Shown: positions 60,252 through 64,000 of the stretch, in pieces
Numbering within the stretch: position 1 is the stretch's first letter
How the letters are laid out: each line of letters starts with the position of its first letter
DNA from: Talinum fruticosum
Lineage: Eukaryota > Streptophyta > Magnoliopsida > Caryophyllales > Talinaceae
DNA: 64,000 bases
Direction: 5' to 3'
NCBI GenBank assembly: GCA_021018815.1
Contig: JAITYX010000064.1
Coordinates: 930,001 to 994,000 of the forward strand
Position numbers and translations under genes: made by a program
The notes under the pieces: generated by a model
What the model was told of the DNA's origin: nothing
Seen by the model: only the letters and a program-made list of their open reading frames with translations
Database searches by the model: none

Positions 60252-62188
60252 ATGAAGTCGAAAGGTGAGTGGCCTGATTTTGGGAGCACAAACTTCATCC
60301 TCCCCACATATTCGATTCTCCCCAGGCACAAATTTCACCCTATTTCAATCCTCTCCTCATATTCGATTTTGGGGACACAAACTCCTCTCATGTTTGGAAT
60401 TTGTATGTGGCAATAGTGAGCTTGACATCTTTCCAAGTCTTGTTACCTCTGTTGGCTTCCCTTAAGATAAGGGATTCAACCGGGTGGGCCTGATTATCGA
60501 TTAAAAAAAATAGAAAGTTAAGCTAAACTATGAATTATAGAAAATGGAGAGGAGAAATGTTTATGGGCATTTCGTATCTTGTTAATTCTGTCCAAATTAG
60601 GTTGTTGATTGGCTTTTTCATTGTGAAGTTCTTTGAGGGTTACACAAGTGATCTAACCCTGACCATTTATGGTTCTTTCAAGTATTTTGTTTGCATGGAG
60701 GCATTTCCTTCATTTATGGGAACTCAATGAAGCCCCTCACTTGATGAATTTCATGCTTTCATTTTGAAAAATTGTTGGCTTTTGGATCTTGGCAGCATAT
60801 ATTAGACACTTAAGATGATCATTTTAACATCTGCAACAACACCCCCCAAAAAAAGAAAAAAAAGTACCTAGATCATGTGGTGTGCTGTTATCAGGATGAC
60901 CAAACCTATTCCCTGTTGCCCCACCTAGATAAGGACAGTTTTTGGGTACTTTTGGGGGGTGTTCTTTCAAATGCAAAGACCTTGCCCATGGATGGCAGAG
61001 AGGCCGTTTCCTTTGGACACGGGTTGAAACTTAAAACCCATTGATTGGATACAATCATTCTTGCAATTACAGTATTTTCCGTCTGAATAATGTGGGGGAC
61101 ATATTGGTTTCATTTTGGTTCTTTTTGAACGCATATACGACTTTGCGATAGAGGCTGCAATACTAGTGATCATATTTTTCGCCTTTCGTAGAGCAATTTC
61201 TGTGTATCTGTCTATAATTTTTGCTCATATGCTTTAGTAAATTCTGCCATCAGTGGTTCAATGCCATGTTAACAAAAAGGCAGAAACTTTTCGATTTCAA
61301 CCTTCACAACATAGTGTGTCGAGATTGCTGATCTTGCTCGCTAGTATAATGTCTTTAATGCTTTGAAGATTTTCCTTGATCTTCATAGACGTAATGTGTG
61401 AATGCCTTGATGCAGAGTGACCAGAGTACTGTACTTTTGGTTGAGCACCACATGTTCTGCATATGTGATTTGACTTTGATGCAACCCTAATCAAAATAAA
61501 ATAAAATAAAAGTGAAATATTTGATCAACTGTAAAAGGCAGGACAGAACCTATTTCTGTGCTTGAGTAGAACTGAGAAATGAAGAATCTGCTGAGGACAC
61601 CGGGTGATTGTCCTGGTGTTTCCAAGTTTGAGTGACAATAACGGAGCGTGACCTTCAACTTATTGCACAATAACAAGTCATTGTGTGAACGTCCAGGGGA
61701 AGCGTAACAAGAATTTATTGTGGCCCTCATGATTTATGCTCATATTCAAACTTGGAATGCTAAAAATGTTCCCTCTTTCCTAATGTTTTCCCTGTATCTT
61801 CTGGATCCTGCTTCCTGGAAAATCTGGCACCATGTTTGTTTTGCATGTCTGATCTACATTCGGTTATGAACTTTCCAATTTCTTGAAAATGTTCTACACC
61901 CTTGTGCACAAGGCAGACGTAAACGAGTACTTCAAGCCGATTGACACAGAACTAGAGGTGATCATTAATGTCCAGCTGGAGAAAGAGAAGGCTGAGACAG
62001 ATGCGTACCATGTATAAACAGGCTATGCTCATGAAAGCCGCAGCAGAGGCAGAGGCAGCTGCAGCCTAGATGGCAACAACAAAGCGAAGATGGAGACAAT
62101 GCGTGCGTTGTTCAAGCAGGCTCTTCTTGACAAAGCCCAAGCAGATGCAGCCGCAGAAGAATTGAAGAAACTGCACGATCAAATGTAG
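60252..62188 (+). pseudogene. Coiled-coil gene fragment, broken
   Basis: 61917-62188 encodes alanine-, lysine- and glutamate-rich sequence in three frames. The parts read VNEYFKPIDTELEVI and VQLEKEKAETDA, then after a shift MYKQAMLMKAAAEAEAAAA with an in-frame stop, then after another shift KMETMRALFKQALLDKAQAD and AAEELKKLHDQM with stop at 62186. A coiled coil is likely. A possible first exon, ATGAAGTCGAAAG at 60252-60264 with a good GTGAGT donor, would join in phase with an acceptor at 61916. I do not recognise the family. Two frameshifts and a stop make it a pseudogene, unless sequence errors are responsible. Confidence 0.55.
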
Positions 62189-63860
62189 ATTATTTTTGAT
62201 AATGTTTTTTTACCTGGATTAGCTTCAATAATCATGTAATATTTTTTCTTTTCTAAATTATTCGGCTTTTTTAATATTAAATAGGATAAGTAGGGATTAA
62301 GCCTACTGGGGAAATTAAATTGATGTCATAGGGGTACAACCCAAGTACCCAACCCATTGACCCATCCCATTTTTTAAAAAGCAGGAGGAAATATGTCCAC
62401 CAAAACATGGACATCGAGCCTTCGAATTGGAAGGTAGTTTCTTGAAGCTCATGCTGCTTATATAAAAATTAGTATTTCTTGGTTGAAACAAGTTTTCACA
62501 CGACAAGTGCTGACAGGGACGTTATTTTGATTATCGAATATGTGATTTAAAAGGAGTCCTAAAGAATAATATACACAATTACGTCATAAACGGAAGGTAG
62601 AATCTAAACTTGAGGCCAAGTATACCTAATACCTCGATAATAACACTATAGTAATATCTCACTTGAAAAATATCAGATAATATATGGTGTCTTTGTAACA
62701 TTACCACAAAATGCTCTCCCCTTCATACATCTCACATGGTACTTTGATGGGTTTTTTTTTCTGCATTCTTGACAAAAAATATCTTGCTGTATTATTACGT
62801 GGAAAGAGAGTTGAGATAGATGTGAAAAGAGATGAATGATACTAGGGTTGACAGCCATGTCAAATGGGGCAATGCATATGCAGCTGAGTGTCTATTCTGG
62901 CATGTGACGCACAGCACGGTAACCCCAATACGGCACAATCCAAACAAACTTTGGCAGGACAAAGGGATTAAGACCATATAAATCGCTACAAAGTTACGTC
63001 TAGTTACGGATCCCGATTTTTAGAAGTCAGACAAATCAAATACGGCCAATTTCAAACCAATCTCGAGCTCATGCAGTAAAGATAGAAGAATTTTTGCGTC
63101 TATATTTAAGATTCTGACAAATTTAGTGGATCCCTTTCTTTATTTGGGCTGGAACAAATTTTATGATTACGTTGAATAAAATTTTTCTAGATCTATAAAT
63201 TAGGAGTGCAAACACAAGTAAAAAAAAGTTTTCCCTATAACAAGTCTGAGCTGGCCCACATAACCCTCGGGCTCAGCTTGGTTCAAGCTCGCATCAAACC
63301 GAACTCGAGTCAAACCTGAGCCTACTAAAACACATACTAAGCCCACCAAACCCGAGCCCAAGCCCGACTAAGCTTGACTCAGCTCTGGTTAATTTGGCTC
63401 CGTTTAGTTCAAATAGTTCATTTTTTTCTTAAGCGCTTGTGTGGAAAACATGAAATTATAAGTAGGATTAAAAAAATATTCCTACCCCTGTTGAATTCGG
63501 AAAAAAAAATTTAACTAACATTGAATTTAAAAATATTTTGATCAAAAACAAATGAAAAAATAATATCAACCCGAGCCTGAACTTCACAGGCTGGGAAACT
63601 TCAAGCTGAGCCAGGGCTCTCGACTCGACTCATTTTACAACCCGTCTCTCTGTATCTGTTAGTTAGGTTCTCCGCCACATGGTCTCAGGTATTTCCCCCT
63701 TCTGGGCTCGGTTCTCCTTCGGGACAGTCTCGGTTGTGTTTAATAATAAAATAACTTAATTACACAAAACAAGTAAGGTATATAGCCGTTAGTGAGGGCT
63801 TTTCATCATTGCATTGGTGCAACTCTCTAGGGCCACTACCTCTGTTAGTCTTGTCCTCGC
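62189..63860. other. Intergenic, degenerate repeats
   Basis: No gene supported. At 63240-63640 there are repeated GAGCC/AACTCGAG/GGCTCAGC words resembling the interior of old hAT-type elements, but without clear ends. Confidence 0.45.
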
Positions 63861-63869
63861 AGTATATAT
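63861..63869 (+). promoter_or_regulatory. TATA-like box near the right edge
   Basis: AGTATATAT within a sudden C-rich, pyrimidine-rich context (63790-63910). It could belong to a gene beyond the window; nothing downstream can confirm it. Confidence 0.2.
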
Positions 63870-64000
63870 CCCCACAGGCCACACCCAACCCCTACACTCT
63901 TTAACACCACTAATTACTAAAGTGGAAAGCTAACTGAATCAACACCCACCGCTCCCCCAAAAAAAAAAACTAACAAAACAAAAACTAACAAATTTAGACG

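Noticed and set aside
1..64000. CRISPR array, operons or bacterial-type regulators
   Set aside because: Introns, plant transposons and plant gene families show nuclear plant DNA; repeated units seen are microsatellites or transposons.

Overview
The window is nuclear DNA of a flowering plant, most likely a eudicot. The evidence is AT-rich intergenic sequence, short exons with GT/AG introns, a plant-type SAP30 homologue (AFR1/AFR2 class), a plant group UBC4/5/6 ubiquitin-conjugating enzyme, a tRNA-Glu(CTC) gene, and layers of plant transposable elements (Copia, long solo LTR, hAT, CACTA, LINE, Helitron-like and Mutator-like pieces). I cannot name the species.

Layout. Position 1-600 holds a LINE reverse-transcriptase remnant. 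About 1.9-5.4 kb is an intact six-coding-exon gene for a SAP30-like histone-deacetylase-complex subunit (223 aa, + strand), with a CT-rich leader. From 5.4 to 40.4 kb there is no host gene that I can support, only nested mobile elements. A hAT-type element (7436-9032, exact 8-bp target duplication) carries a foldback MITE and is followed by an inverted relative that abuts a LINE 3' fragment. A ~1.2 kb repeat (R2) at 12.2-13.8 kb is repeated in inverted orientation at 37.5-38.7 kb. Three more hAT-type elements with 8-bp duplications sit at 13.0, 14.2 and 17.4 kb, the last inside a decayed CACTA transposase. A ~600-bp near-perfect palindrome lies at 19.4-20.0 kb. An inverted solo LTR (21652-23057) is related to the LTRs of a full-length 10.7 kb Copia element (23828-34526). 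That Copia element has itself landed inside a DNA element whose inverted termini lie at 23.58 and 35.19 kb.

About 40.5-46.9 kb is an intact six-exon E2 ubiquitin-conjugating enzyme gene (186 aa, + strand). Its last intron is 5.06 kb and contains a LINE remnant. tRNA-Glu(CTC) lies just downstream on the - strand with an unpaired acceptor-stem position. From 48.8 to 60.1 kb a third hAT-family copy is split by about 10 kb of nested insertions, including a 4.15 kb solo LTR (52251-56397) that carries a second solo-LTR-like insert with four GC-rich palindromic units. At 60.25-62.19 kb there is a broken coiled-coil gene fragment. The remainder to 64 kb is anonymous sequence.

The two intact protein genes are housekeeping regulators (chromatin deacetylation and ubiquitin transfer) and are not functionally linked by position. 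The least ordinary items are the Copia element's extra ORF region with its own TATA-like box, the 600-bp hairpin, the codon-precise hAT insertion in a transposase, and the layered insertions that can be ordered by their target duplications. I saw no clearly new biological system.
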